A stretch of 64,000 nt of DNA from assembly GCF_947496385.1 (NCBI RefSeq), contig NZ_CANMCP010000003.1, positions 310,001 to 374,000 of the forward strand. Direction: 5' to 3'. This document shows, in pieces, positions 24,918 to 33,293 of the stretch; position 1 is the first letter of the stretch, and every line of letters starts with the position of its first letter. The notes beneath the pieces were generated by a model. It was not told the DNA's origin. It worked only from the letters and a program-made list of their open reading frames with translations, and made no database searches. The DNA is from an uncultured Croceicoccus sp. (lineage in GTDB: Bacteria; Pseudomonadota; Alphaproteobacteria; Sphingomonadales; Sphingomonadaceae). Position numbers and translations under genes: made by a program.

Positions 24918-26741
24918 ATGTCGATTCGGCTGATATTCGTTCTCTTTGCTTTTCTCGCTGCGGTAACCGGCGGGATCGGCGTCGTGGGCCTCGCGCTGGC
25001 GCATCCGCTTCCGGTGGATTCGGTGAGGGCTTCGTGTTTTGCATTCGGTCCGGTCGATGCCGGGGCGGCCAGTCCCGGCGTAGGCAGTCCCGATGGGGGC
25101 GGTCCCGGCACGGCCCGTACCAACGGGGGCGAATGGCTATGCGAACCCGTCGGTCACGGGTCGGTCACCGGGCCGGTCCGGATATTGTTCGATTCGGACG
25201 ACCTCGCCGCCGCGGCGCATGCCACCCATTTCGTCAGCCACGTCGCCCGTTTCGACACGCTATCGATGGCGGTGCGGCGCGGCGATAGGACGAAGGAGGT
25301 TGCGCGCTACACGCTCGACGATATCGACATGTTCGTGAACGGGCCGAATTTTGCCCTTCCGCTGCCCGATCTGCGCGGCGCGGACGCCTTGATCGTGACG
25401 GTCACCAAACCGTGGAACCGGGCCATCGCATCCGACGCGATGCTGGAACAGGCGCAAAACGACGGCGCGATGTCGCTCGGCCGGGGCCGCGGGTCCATGC
25501 TGCTGATGGCGTTTCTGTGCGGGCTGATGCTCGTGCCGCTGATCTACAATCTCGCGTTCTACCGCGTGCTGCGCAAGACCTTCATCATCTGGCACAGTGC
25601 CGCCGTCATCAGCATGCTGATCTACATCAAGATCGCGAGCGGGCTCGGCAATTATCTCCTCACGCCCAATATCCATGTGCTGTTGTTCCTCTACCCGTTC
25701 AGCTTCCTGACCGCCGCGTTTCTCGGCACGCAATTCACGGTCCGCTTTCTGGAGCCCGGCATGCTCGGCCCCGGCATGCGCCGCGCGCTCGTCGTCACGG
25801 GGTGGACCACGTTTGCCGTGCTGGGCACGATCCTGCTGCCGCTGCCCATGTTCCGCACGGTTTCGCTCACCATGTTCAGCGCGGGGTTCCTCCCCCTCAC
25901 CTTCGTTTACGTCGCCGCCATGATGCAGGCGCGCCGCCGCGGTTCGCGCGCGGTGTGGTTTCAGATCATCGGCTGGACCCCGTTGCTGCTGCTCGGCCTC
26001 GAACGCATCGCCAAGGGCGTCGGCCTTTCCGAAAGCCCGCCATGGGTCGGGCAGCTGTTTTTCCTGACCCTCGCGTTCGAGGTGCTGATGACGTCGCTGG
26101 GCGTGGTCGATCGTTTCGACATCCTGCGCCGCGATCACGACCAGGCCCGCTCCCGGCTCGAAATGCTGTCCGGCCTCGTCGACCGCGATGCGCTCACCGG
26201 GATCTTCAACCGCCGCGCGCTGGAGCAGAAATTCGCCGAACTCAGGGCCGAGGGGTTTACCGGCCTCGCGGTGCTGGACCTCGATTTCTTCAAGCAGGTC
26301 AATGACCGCTTCGGCCATTCCGCCGGCGACCGCGTCCTGCAGGAAGTCGCCAAGGTGTTGAGCAGCGACGACGAGGCCCTTCCCTTCCGCATGGGGGGCG
26401 AGGAATTCGTCCTGCTCGTGCGGGGCAATGCGATGCAGGAACGCTGCGAACGCATCCGCAGCGCCATTCCCATCCGCGTCGCCAATCAGATGCCCGGCAT
26501 CGACCTCGTCGTCACCGCGAGCATGGGACTGGTCGATACGCCGCCGGGCACGAGGACGAGCATGCGGCAGCTCTACGCCCATGCCGACCGGCTTTTGTAC
26601 GAAGCGAAGAACAGCGGCCGCGACCGGATGATCAGCGAACGCATGCAATTCTTCTCGGCGCCCGGCCGCACGGCGGACCGCCGCAATCCGCAGACAAGTC
26701 GCGGGCGCCGCGCGGAGGACAACGGCCCCGCCGGCGCCTAA
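24918..26741 (+). CDS. Membrane diguanylate cyclase with N-terminal sensory part (7TM-like) and GGEEF domain
   Basis: 607 aa. An N-terminal hydrophobic segment and a periplasmic region of about 170 residues, Gly-rich around 45-70, precede about seven hydrophobic helices (195-400), a layout like 7TM-DISM sensors. The C-terminal GGDEF domain has DALTGIFNRRALEQ, DLDFFKQVNDRFGH and an intact active site MGGEEF. The product-inhibition motif RxxD that should lie five residues before GGEEF is absent (DEAL there), so feedback by c-di-GMP through this site is unlikely. It makes c-di-GMP from two GTP. The ATG lacks a ribosome site, and CTATAC about 10 nt before it may be a -10, so the mRNA could be nearly leaderless. 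Confidence 0.9.
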   Translation: MSIRLIFVLFAFLAAVTGGIGVVGLALAHPLPVDSVRASCFAFGPVDAGAASPGVGSPDGGGPGTARTNGGEWLCEPVGHGSVTGPVRILFDSDDLAAAAHATHFVSHVARFDTLSMAVRRGDRTKEVARYTLDDIDMFVNGPNFALPLPDLRGADALIVTVTKPWNRAIASDAMLEQAQNDGAMSLGRGRGSMLLMAFLCGLMLVPLIYNLAFYRVLRKTFIIWHSAAVISMLIYIKIASGLGNYLLTPNIHVLLFLYPFSFLTAAFLGTQFTVRFLEPGMLGPGMRRALVVTGWTTFAVLGTILLPLPMFRTVSLTMFSAGFLPLTFVYVAAMMQARRRGSRAVWFQIIGWTPLLLLGLERIAKGVGLSESPPWVGQLFFLTLAFEVLMTSLGVVDRFDILRRDHDQARSRLEMLSGLVDRDALTGIFNRRALEQKFAELRAEGFTGLAVLDLDFFKQVNDRFGHSAGDRVLQEVAKVLSSDDEALPFRMGGEEFVLLVRGNAMQERCERIRSAIPIRVANQMPGIDLVVTASMGLVDTPPGTRTSMRQLYAHADRLLYEAKNSGRDRMISERMQFFSAPGRTADRRNPQTSRGRRAEDNGPAGA

Positions 26742-27160
26742 TCCGCCGTCAGCACCCGGTCCGCAAGCGTGGCCGGCACACGCATGGGACGGCGCGTTTC
26801 GCGGTCCAGCATGGCCCAGGTCGAGCGCGCCGACACGATGGGCCGCGCCCGTCCGCCTGCGGCATCGTCGTCCGCCTCGCGCCGGAATGCGACCATGCGG
26901 TCGAACCGCGCACCGGCGGGGCGATCCGGCACCCAGGTTTCGGCGATGACGCTCTCCCCTTGTGCAATATTGCCGCGATAGTCGATCTCGTGCCGCGTCA
27001 CGAGCCAGATCGCCGCCGCGTTCTCCTCCGCCGTGGCGATTTCGTGCCAGTGCGCGCCCGCGATGTCCTGCACCCATTGCAGCCACACGGCATTGTTCAC
27101 ATGGCCCATGATGTCGATATGTTCGGCCCGCGCAGTAAAGCGCATGGTAAAACGGCTCAC
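26738..27160 (-). CDS. Acyl-CoA thioesterase, 4-hydroxybenzoyl-CoA thioesterase family
   Basis: 140 aa from a GTG at 27160 that overlaps the previous stop (GTGA, 4 nt); an ATG at 27145 is the alternative. The hotdog-fold signature AEHIDIMGHVNNAVWLQW contains the catalytic Asp and the GHVNN turn, and RHEIDYRGNIAQGE follows. It hydrolyses an acyl-CoA, releasing free CoA; the acyl group cannot be predicted. It is the third gene of an oligopeptidase B - DUF2939 - thioesterase run with overlapping ends. The stop overlaps the convergent diguanylate cyclase stop by 3 nt. Confidence 0.88.
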   Translation of the reverse strand: MSRFTMRFTARAEHIDIMGHVNNAVWLQWVQDIAGAHWHEIATAEENAAAIWLVTRHEIDYRGNIAQGESVIAETWVPDRPAGARFDRMVAFRREADDDAAGGRARPIVSARSTWAMLDRETRRPMRVPATLADRVLTAD

Positions 27161-27654
27161 AGATCCACCCCGACCAGCGTCCATCCCAGCCCGTCCCGCG
27201 CAAAGATCAGCGCCGGCGCACCCTGCGTCGCCGCCCCGGTCACGCGAAATTCGTCGAGGCCGCGCCGAAGAATGCGCAGGTCGGGCGCTTCCGCCTCGCG
27301 GCCATCGTCGCCGCGCTCGGGACGCATCACGACCGGCCCGGCGCGCCCTTCGCGCAGGAGCCGGGCGACACCCTCCGGCGTGACCAACCGGTCCACCACC
27401 GGCCCCGCCGCAACGCCGGCGATCCTTGCGCCCAGCCGTTCGAGCGGCGAGCCCCCGCGTGCATCGATCTCTTCATCGAGTTCGCTTACGAGTGAGCCGC
27501 GCAGCGCAGCGAAATCGACCCGCTCCTCCAACGCGGCGGCATCGCCATCGCGCGCCGCCTGCTCCAGCCGATGCAGCGCATAGCGGGGCGAGGCATAGTA
27601 CCAGCCGCCGAAAAGCAGCCCGGCAAACAGCAGCAAGGCAAGAAGTTTTCGCAT
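27157..27654 (-). CDS. DUF2939-type membrane-anchored protein
   Basis: 165 aa from the ATG at 27654, whose A is shared with the upstream stop (TGATG). A single N-terminal hydrophobic helix (KLLALLLFAGLLFGGWYY) anchors the protein, and the rest is probably periplasmic. The start of the soluble part, SPRYALHRLEQAARDGDAAALEERVDF (recognisable in ALHRLEQAARDGD), followed by FAALRGSLV, is typical of DUF2939 proteins. No function is known for the family. It sits between oligopeptidase B and a thioesterase in a tightly packed transcript, so it is surely co-expressed with them. Confidence 0.82.
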   Translation of the reverse strand: MRKLLALLLFAGLLFGGWYYASPRYALHRLEQAARDGDAAALEERVDFAALRGSLVSELDEEIDARGGSPLERLGARIAGVAAGPVVDRLVTPEGVARLLREGRAGPVVMRPERGDDGREAEAPDLRILRRGLDEFRVTGAATQGAPALIFARDGLGWTLVGVDL

Positions 27655-29747
27655 CACGCCGCCTTCGTCATGCCCATCTGCCACAGGATGAAGGCGAATT
27701 CCTCCGCCACTTCGCGCAGCGAATCGAACCGGCCCGACTTGCCCCCGTGCCCGGCGCCCATGTTCACCTTGAGCAGCAATTCATGGTCGTCGGTCTTGCG
27801 ATCGCGCAGGCGGGCGACCCATTTGGCCGGCTCCCAGTATGTCACGCGCGGATCGTTCAGCCCGGCGGTGACCAGCATCGGCGGGTAATCCTGTGCCGTG
27901 ACATTATCATAGGGGCTGTAGCTGCGGATGAGTTCGAAGGCGGCCTTGTCCTCGATCGGGTTGCCCCATTCGGGCCATTCGCCCGGCGTCAGCGGCAGGG
28001 ATGCGTCCAGCATGGTGTTGAGCACGTCGACGAAGGGCACATGCGCCACCACCGCGCCCCAGATGTCGGGATCGGTGTTGACGATCGCGCCCATCAGCTC
28101 GCCGCCCGCCGATCCGCCCGAGGCGGTCACCCGGCCCTTGCGCGTATAGCCGAGGTCGATCAGCCCGTTCGCCGCATCGACGAAATCGGTGAACGCGTTG
28201 GTCCGCCGCTCCAGCTTCCCATCGAGATACCAGCGCCGGCCCAGATCGTCGCCCCCGCGGATATGCGCGATGGCATAGATGAAACCGCGATCGACGAGGC
28301 TGAGCCGCGTGGTCGAAAAACCGGGCGGGATCGCGATGCCATAGGCGCCATAGCCATAGAGATGCAGTGGCGCGGAACCGTCCTTCGGCGTATCGGCCCG
28401 CATCACCAGCGATACGGGAACCTCGGTCCCGTCGCGCGCGGTGATCGTCACGCGTTCGGTACGATATTGGGCAGGATCGTAGCCCGACGGGATCTCCTGC
28501 ACCTTCAACACCTCCAGCCGCCGGTCGGCGAGGTGATAATCATAGGCGGTGCCCGGCGTGACCATCGAATTATACGACAGGCGGAGCGTATCGACGGCAT
28601 ATTCGGGATTATTGCCGAGGCTGGCGACAAAGCTGGCCTCGGGAAAGGCGATGGGCCGCACGTCCGCCGGATCGTCGTAGGAGCGGATCTCGATCTGGTC
28701 GAGCCCGTCGCGGCGCCCCTCGATCACCAGAAAATCGCGGAACAGTTCAAAACCGGTCAGGTAGAAATCGTCCGACCCTGCGATCAGCGTGGTCCATGCG
28801 GCGGGATCGGACAGCGGCGCCGTGGCGAGGCGGAAATTTTCGTGGGTGTCGTTCGTATGGACGAAGATCGTGTCACCGCGCATGTCGATATCATATTCGA
28901 CGCCCTTCTCCCGCGCGCGGATCAGCACGGGTTCGGCCTCCGGATCGTCGGCGGGCACGATCCACGCCTCGCTCGTTTCATGATCGCTCGTCGAAATGAT
29001 CAGCCATTCCTCCGTCGCGGAGAGGCCCGAACCGACGCGAAAACCTTCGTCATCCTCGTGGAGGAGCTCGGTATCCTCCGCAACCGGCCGGCCCAACCAA
29101 TGGAGCCGCGCATTGTCCGTGCGCCAGTTTTCATTGGCCAGCGAATAGACGATGCCGCTGTCGCCCTTCACCCAGACCAGCGACCCCAGCGTGCCGGGAA
29201 TGACATCGGGCAGGTCGGCGCCGGTGGAAAGATCGCGGAACCGCGCCTCATAGCGTTCCGACCCGTCGGTATCGGTCGCATAGGCGAGCATCGTGCCGTC
29301 CGCGCTCACCGAAAAGGCGCCGAGGCTGAAATATTCGTGCCCTTCGGCGAGGGCCGCCTCGTCGAGGATGAGCTGCTTGCCCTCCTCGCCATCGCGGCCG
29401 CCAGCGGCGGGCTTGCGCCACCATTGCTTGTACTCCGCGCCGTCGAGATATTCGATCCAGTAATACCAGTCGCCATCCTTCTGCGGGACGGAGGCGTCGG
29501 CTTCCTTGATCCGGGCGCGCATCTCCTTGAACAGATCCTCGACCAGCGCTTCGTGCGGTTTCATGCGCGTTTCGAACCAGCGGTTCTCTTCGTTGAGATG
29601 CGCGAGGATGTCCGCGTTCTCCACCTTGGGATAGCCGGCATCGCGCAGCCAGGCATATTCGTCGGTGATCGCAATGCCGTGATGGGTCGTTTGATTGTCC
29701 TGTTTCCGAGCGATGGGGGGCTGCGTCGCGGGGGTGGTGTCGGTCAA
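27654..29747 (-). CDS. ptrB: Oligopeptidase B (S9A serine peptidase)
   Basis: 697 aa, the family's normal size. There is no signal peptide. The N-terminal beta-propeller (from HHGIAITDEYAWLRD, an opening shared by S9A members) covers most of the first 430 residues. The alpha/beta hydrolase domain has YGYGAYGI (oxyanion region), the nucleophile Ser in ASGGSAGGELMG, and the catalytic His in MGAGHGGKSGR. It cleaves short peptides after Arg or Lys in the cytosol. Likely role: peptide turnover together with aminopeptidase P, which lies divergently upstream. First gene of the run with the DUF2939 protein and thioesterase. Confidence 0.95.
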   Translation of the reverse strand: MTDTTPATQPPIARKQDNQTTHHGIAITDEYAWLRDAGYPKVENADILAHLNEENRWFETRMKPHEALVEDLFKEMRARIKEADASVPQKDGDWYYWIEYLDGAEYKQWWRKPAAGGRDGEEGKQLILDEAALAEGHEYFSLGAFSVSADGTMLAYATDTDGSERYEARFRDLSTGADLPDVIPGTLGSLVWVKGDSGIVYSLANENWRTDNARLHWLGRPVAEDTELLHEDDEGFRVGSGLSATEEWLIISTSDHETSEAWIVPADDPEAEPVLIRAREKGVEYDIDMRGDTIFVHTNDTHENFRLATAPLSDPAAWTTLIAGSDDFYLTGFELFRDFLVIEGRRDGLDQIEIRSYDDPADVRPIAFPEASFVASLGNNPEYAVDTLRLSYNSMVTPGTAYDYHLADRRLEVLKVQEIPSGYDPAQYRTERVTITARDGTEVPVSLVMRADTPKDGSAPLHLYGYGAYGIAIPPGFSTTRLSLVDRGFIYAIAHIRGGDDLGRRWYLDGKLERRTNAFTDFVDAANGLIDLGYTRKGRVTASGGSAGGELMGAIVNTDPDIWGAVVAHVPFVDVLNTMLDASLPLTPGEWPEWGNPIEDKAAFELIRSYSPYDNVTAQDYPPMLVTAGLNDPRVTYWEPAKWVARLRDRKTDDHELLLKVNMGAGHGGKSGRFDSLREVAEEFAFILWQMGMTKAA

Positions 29748-29815
29748 GAAAATGCCTTTCCAATGGCGGTATCCGGCCCGGTGCGACGTTCATGCGCACA
29801 GGCGGCGTGCCGACT

Positions 29816-29829
29816 GCGCTTTAAAGCGC
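29816..29829. promoter_or_regulatory. 14-bp palindrome in the oligopeptidase B / aminopeptidase P intergenic region
   Basis: GCGCTTTAAAGCGC is perfectly self-complementary and lies centrally in the 195-nt gap between two divergent peptidase genes. It may be a shared operator or simply promoter-region DNA. Confidence 0.4.
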
Positions 29830-29942
29830 GGGCCGGCGTGTCTATGTTGGGCATCTATGGTCGCGCCCCTGCCCCTGCAAGCGCGCCCGCCGATTAAACC
29901 GCCGATTGAACCTCGGCCCGATATTCCGACAAGGTAACGCCC

Positions 29943-31757
29943 ATGTTGATGCACACCCACGAAGCCCGCCTCTCCGCCCTGCGCGAGGAATTGAAACGCC
30001 GCGATCTCGACGGCTTCGTCGTGCCGATCAGCGATGAGCACATGAGCGAATATGTCGGCGATTATGCCCAGCGGCTCGCCTGGCTCACCGGGTTCGGCGG
30101 AAGCGCGGGCAGCGCCATCGTGCTGCGCGACAAGGCCGCGATGTTCGTCGACGGGCGCTATACGCTCCAGGTGCGCGAACAGGTCGATGGCAAGTTCTGG
30201 GACTATGAAAACGTGCCGGCGACCAGCCACGGGCAATGGCTGGCGAAGAATGTCGCGAAGGGTGCGCGCATCGGGTTCGATCCGTGGCTGCACGCGCGCG
30301 GCTGGGTTGCCGACACGCAAAAGGCGCTCGAGACGGTCGGCGCCGAGCTCGTCCCGCTCGACAGCAATCCGATCGACGCGGTGTGGCAGGACCGGCCCGA
30401 ACCGTCCCCGGCCAAGGCACAGCCCTACGCCAACGATCTCGCCGGCGAGACCAGCGCGAACAAGCGCGAGGCCGTGGCCCGCTGGCTCAAGGAAAATCGC
30501 TGCGATGCGGCGGTGATCGGCGCGCTCGATTCCATTGCCTGGCTGCTCAACATTCGCGGCGCGGACGTCAGCCACACGCCGGTCGCGCTGTCCTATGTCA
30601 TCGTCGCCGCCGACGGGACCGCGCAATGGTTCGTCGCACCCGAAAAGGTCGATGGCGACCTTCGCGAACATCTCGGCAATCAGGTCACGTTGCGCGGGCG
30701 TGACGAGATCGAGGCCGGGCTCAACGAGCTTGGCGGCAAGCGTGTCGCGGTCGATCCCGACAGCGGGGTGGCGGCCATCTACGACGTGCTGGAGATTGCC
30801 GGCGCGACGCCCGTCACGCTCACCGATCCGATCATGCTGCCCAAGGCGATCAAGAACGCCGCCGAGGTGAAGGGCCACCGCGAGGCGCAGGCCCGCGATA
30901 CGCGGGCGGTGTCCCGCTTCCTCAAATGGCTCGACGAAGAAGCGCCCAAGGGCGACATCGACGAGCTTGCCGCGGTGGAAAGGCTCTATAACGAACGCGC
31001 ACAGAGCGGCGACCTGCGCGATACCAGCTTCGACACCATATCGGGCGCCGGGCCGAACGGCGCCAGCCCGCATTACCGCGTGAATGCGGAGAGCAACTGC
31101 AAGCTGGAGCCGAACAGCGTCTATCTCGTCGACAGCGGCGGGCAATATCCGGGCGGCACCACCGACATCACCCGCACCATCTGGGTCGGGCCGGACGCCC
31201 CGCATGACGAGGTGCGCGACCGTTTCACCCGCGTGCTGAAGGGGCATATCGCCATCGACACCGCGCTGTTTCCGCAAGGCACGACGGGCGGCCAGCTCGA
31301 CGGGTTCGCGCGACAATATCTGTGGCAGGCGGGCGTCGATTACGCGCATGGCACCGGCCACGGCGTCGGCAGCTATCTCGGCGTGCACGAAGGGCCGCAG
31401 CGCATCGCGAAGCCCGGCGGCGGGCAGGCCGGCACGGCGCAGGAACTGCATGCCGGCATGATCCTCTCGAACGAGCCGGGCTATTACAAGGCGGGCGAAT
31501 ACGGGATCCGGATCGAGAACCTGATCCTGACCGTGAAAAAGGACGTGCCCGGCGCCGAACTCGACGTGCTGGGGTTCGAGACGCTGACCTTCGTGCCGAT
31601 CGACCGGCGGCTCATCGATGTCGCGATGCTGACCGAGGCGGAGCGAAAGTGGGTGGACGATTACCATGCCCGCACGCTGGAGATCGCGAAATCGGTGATG
31701 GACGATGCGGGCGATCTGGCCTGGGTCGCGGCGCAATGCGCGCCTCTGGAGGGGTGA
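29943..31757 (+). CDS. pepP: Xaa-Pro aminopeptidase (M24 family)
   Basis: 604 aa, the long three-domain form (as in eukaryotic XPNPEP1) rather than the short E. coli PepP. AAGG lies nine nt before the ATG. Two creatinase-like N-terminal domains (WLTGFGGSAGSAIVL; WLLNIRGADVSHTPV) are followed by the pita-bread catalytic domain with all metal ligands: LVDSGGQYPGGTTDITRT (two Asp), HGTGHGVGSYLGVHEGP (His), LSNEPGYY (Glu) and YGIRIENL (Glu). It removes N-terminal residues ahead of proline in the cytosol using two Mn ions. It is divergent from oligopeptidase B. Confidence 0.96.
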   Translation: MLMHTHEARLSALREELKRRDLDGFVVPISDEHMSEYVGDYAQRLAWLTGFGGSAGSAIVLRDKAAMFVDGRYTLQVREQVDGKFWDYENVPATSHGQWLAKNVAKGARIGFDPWLHARGWVADTQKALETVGAELVPLDSNPIDAVWQDRPEPSPAKAQPYANDLAGETSANKREAVARWLKENRCDAAVIGALDSIAWLLNIRGADVSHTPVALSYVIVAADGTAQWFVAPEKVDGDLREHLGNQVTLRGRDEIEAGLNELGGKRVAVDPDSGVAAIYDVLEIAGATPVTLTDPIMLPKAIKNAAEVKGHREAQARDTRAVSRFLKWLDEEAPKGDIDELAAVERLYNERAQSGDLRDTSFDTISGAGPNGASPHYRVNAESNCKLEPNSVYLVDSGGQYPGGTTDITRTIWVGPDAPHDEVRDRFTRVLKGHIAIDTALFPQGTTGGQLDGFARQYLWQAGVDYAHGTGHGVGSYLGVHEGPQRIAKPGGGQAGTAQELHAGMILSNEPGYYKAGEYGIRIENLILTVKKDVPGAELDVLGFETLTFVPIDRRLIDVAMLTEAERKWVDDYHARTLEIAKSVMDDAGDLAWVAAQCAPLEG

Positions 31758-31978
31758 CGGGGCGCCGGTCCTTGCGCGCCGATGAACGCGGGCCGGTCCC
31801 TGATACCTGTTGCGACAATTCTTCCCGCTTCTGGCATAATCCTGCGACAGGTGGGCCGCTATAAGGGTTTCACGAAGTCGCGGACGGCGCATCATTCGGG
31901 TTTTCCCCTGATGTCCCCTCCCCAAGGCCCGATGCGCTGGCCGCGGCTTCACCCTTTTTGCAAGTGGATGGATCGACC

Positions 31979-32512
31979 ATGAAAAAGACCGTTCTTGCCG
32001 CGGGGATCGCCGTCATCGGCCTTGGCGCCGTGGCCGTCGCCGCCCCCGATATCGCCCGCGCCGCGCCGCAGGACCGCGACCATCCCACGATGGAACCCAT
32101 GACGCTCGCCACGGCGGAGGCGCGTGCGCTCGCCCTGTTCGACCGGATGGACCGCAATGGCGACGGCACGATCGACGCCGCCGACCGCCAGGCTCGGCAA
32201 GACGCCATGTTCGACCGGCTCGACACCGACAATGACGGGCAGATCAGCCGCACCGAATTCGCCGCACGCGGCCAGCGCGAAGGGCGCGGACCGATGGCGC
32301 ATCGCGGCGCCGGCAGGGGTATGGGCATGGTAAAAATGGCCGATGCCGATGGCGACGATGCAATCACCCGCGCCGAAATGCGCGCCGCGGCGAAAAGCCA
32401 TTTTGCCCGCATGGACGCGAATGGCGACGGCACCGTCACCACAGCGGAGCGAAAGGCCGCCCGTGACGCGATGCGCGCCATGCACCGGCAGCGGAGCGGC
32501 GATGCAGGCTGA
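31979..32512 (+). CDS. Exported EF-hand calcium-binding protein
   Basis: 177 aa from the ATG at 31979. Residues 1-29 are a signal peptide, so the protein acts in the periplasm. Four EF-hand loops are visible: 58-69 (DRNGDGTIDAAD), 82-93 (DTDNDGQISRTE), 122-133 (DADGDDAITRAE) and 146-157 (DANGDGTVTTAE). Loop 1 has Asp instead of Glu at position 12 and loop 3 has Asp instead of Gly at position 6, so these may bind more weakly. A His/Met/Arg-rich linker (about 98-118) separates the pairs. It lies 39 nt upstream of an OmpR-type two-component system; a periplasmic Ca or other metal sensor or buffer is a reasonable inference. Confidence 0.88.
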   Translation: MKKTVLAAGIAVIGLGAVAVAAPDIARAAPQDRDHPTMEPMTLATAEARALALFDRMDRNGDGTIDAADRQARQDAMFDRLDTDNDGQISRTEFAARGQREGRGPMAHRGAGRGMGMVKMADADGDDAITRAEMRAAAKSHFARMDANGDGTVTTAERKAARDAMRAMHRQRSGDAG

Positions 32513-32551
32513 CGCAAAACATCCCGCATACCGATCCGGGCGCGGCGGCTG

Positions 32552-33289
32552 ATGGCCGACGCGCCCGAAACCGTGCCCGACCGGATCCTCGTCGTCGATG
32601 ACGAGGAGGCGTTGCGCACGCCGCTTTGCCAATATCTCACGAAACAGGGTTTCGCCGTGCGGCAGGCCGAAAGCGCCGCCGCCGCGCGCACCATGCTGAA
32701 ATCCGAGGCGGCTGATCTCGTCCTGCTCGACATCATGATGCCGGGGGAGGACGGGCTGTCGCTCACCCGCCATCTCGTCGAGACGCAGCGCGTGCCGGTC
32801 ATCCTCCTCACCGCGCGGGGGGAGGCAACCGATCGCATCGTCGGCCTCGAAATCGGGGCCGACGATTACGTGGTGAAACCGTTCGAGCCGCGCGAGCTTG
32901 TCGCGCGCATCCGCTCGGTCCTGCGCCGGGCGAGCCGGGCGGAGACACCGGCGGGGACCGAGGCGGATTACTGTTTCGAAGGGTGGCGGCTCGATCCGCT
33001 CAAGCGGCGGCTGCTCGATCCCGAAGGGGCGGTGGTGGCGATTTCCTCGGCCGAATTCCGCCTGCTCAAGGCGTTTTGCGACCGCCCGCGACAGGTGATC
33101 GACCGCGATCGCCTGCTCGACATGGTGCAGGGGCGCGAGGCGCATCTGTTCGACCGCGCCGTCGACAATGCGATCAGCCGCCTGCGCCGCAAGGTCGAGA
33201 TCGACCGCTCCGATCCGCAGCTCATCCTGACCGTGCGGGGCGGCGGCTACATGCTGGCCGCCGATGTGACGCGCGCGGCGTCTGGCTGA
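32552..33289 (+). CDS. OmpR/PhoB-type response regulator
   Basis: 245 aa. The receiver domain has VVDDEE, phospho-acceptor Asp60 in LVLLDIMMPG, Thr in LLTARGE and Lys in VVKPFEPREL. The C-terminal winged helix-turn-helix ends FDRAVDNAISRLRRKVE and LILTVRGGGYML, typical of the OmpR class. It is the partner of the sensor kinase 4 nt downstream and probably controls promoters including its own. The upstream EF-hand gene suggests a metal- or envelope-related signal, but the stimulus is not readable from sequence. Confidence 0.95.
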   Translation: MADAPETVPDRILVVDDEEALRTPLCQYLTKQGFAVRQAESAAAARTMLKSEAADLVLLDIMMPGEDGLSLTRHLVETQRVPVILLTARGEATDRIVGLEIGADDYVVKPFEPRELVARIRSVLRRASRAETPAGTEADYCFEGWRLDPLKRRLLDPEGAVVAISSAEFRLLKAFCDRPRQVIDRDRLLDMVQGREAHLFDRAVDNAISRLRRKVEIDRSDPQLILTVRGGGYMLAADVTRAASG

Positions 33290-33293
33290 GCCC

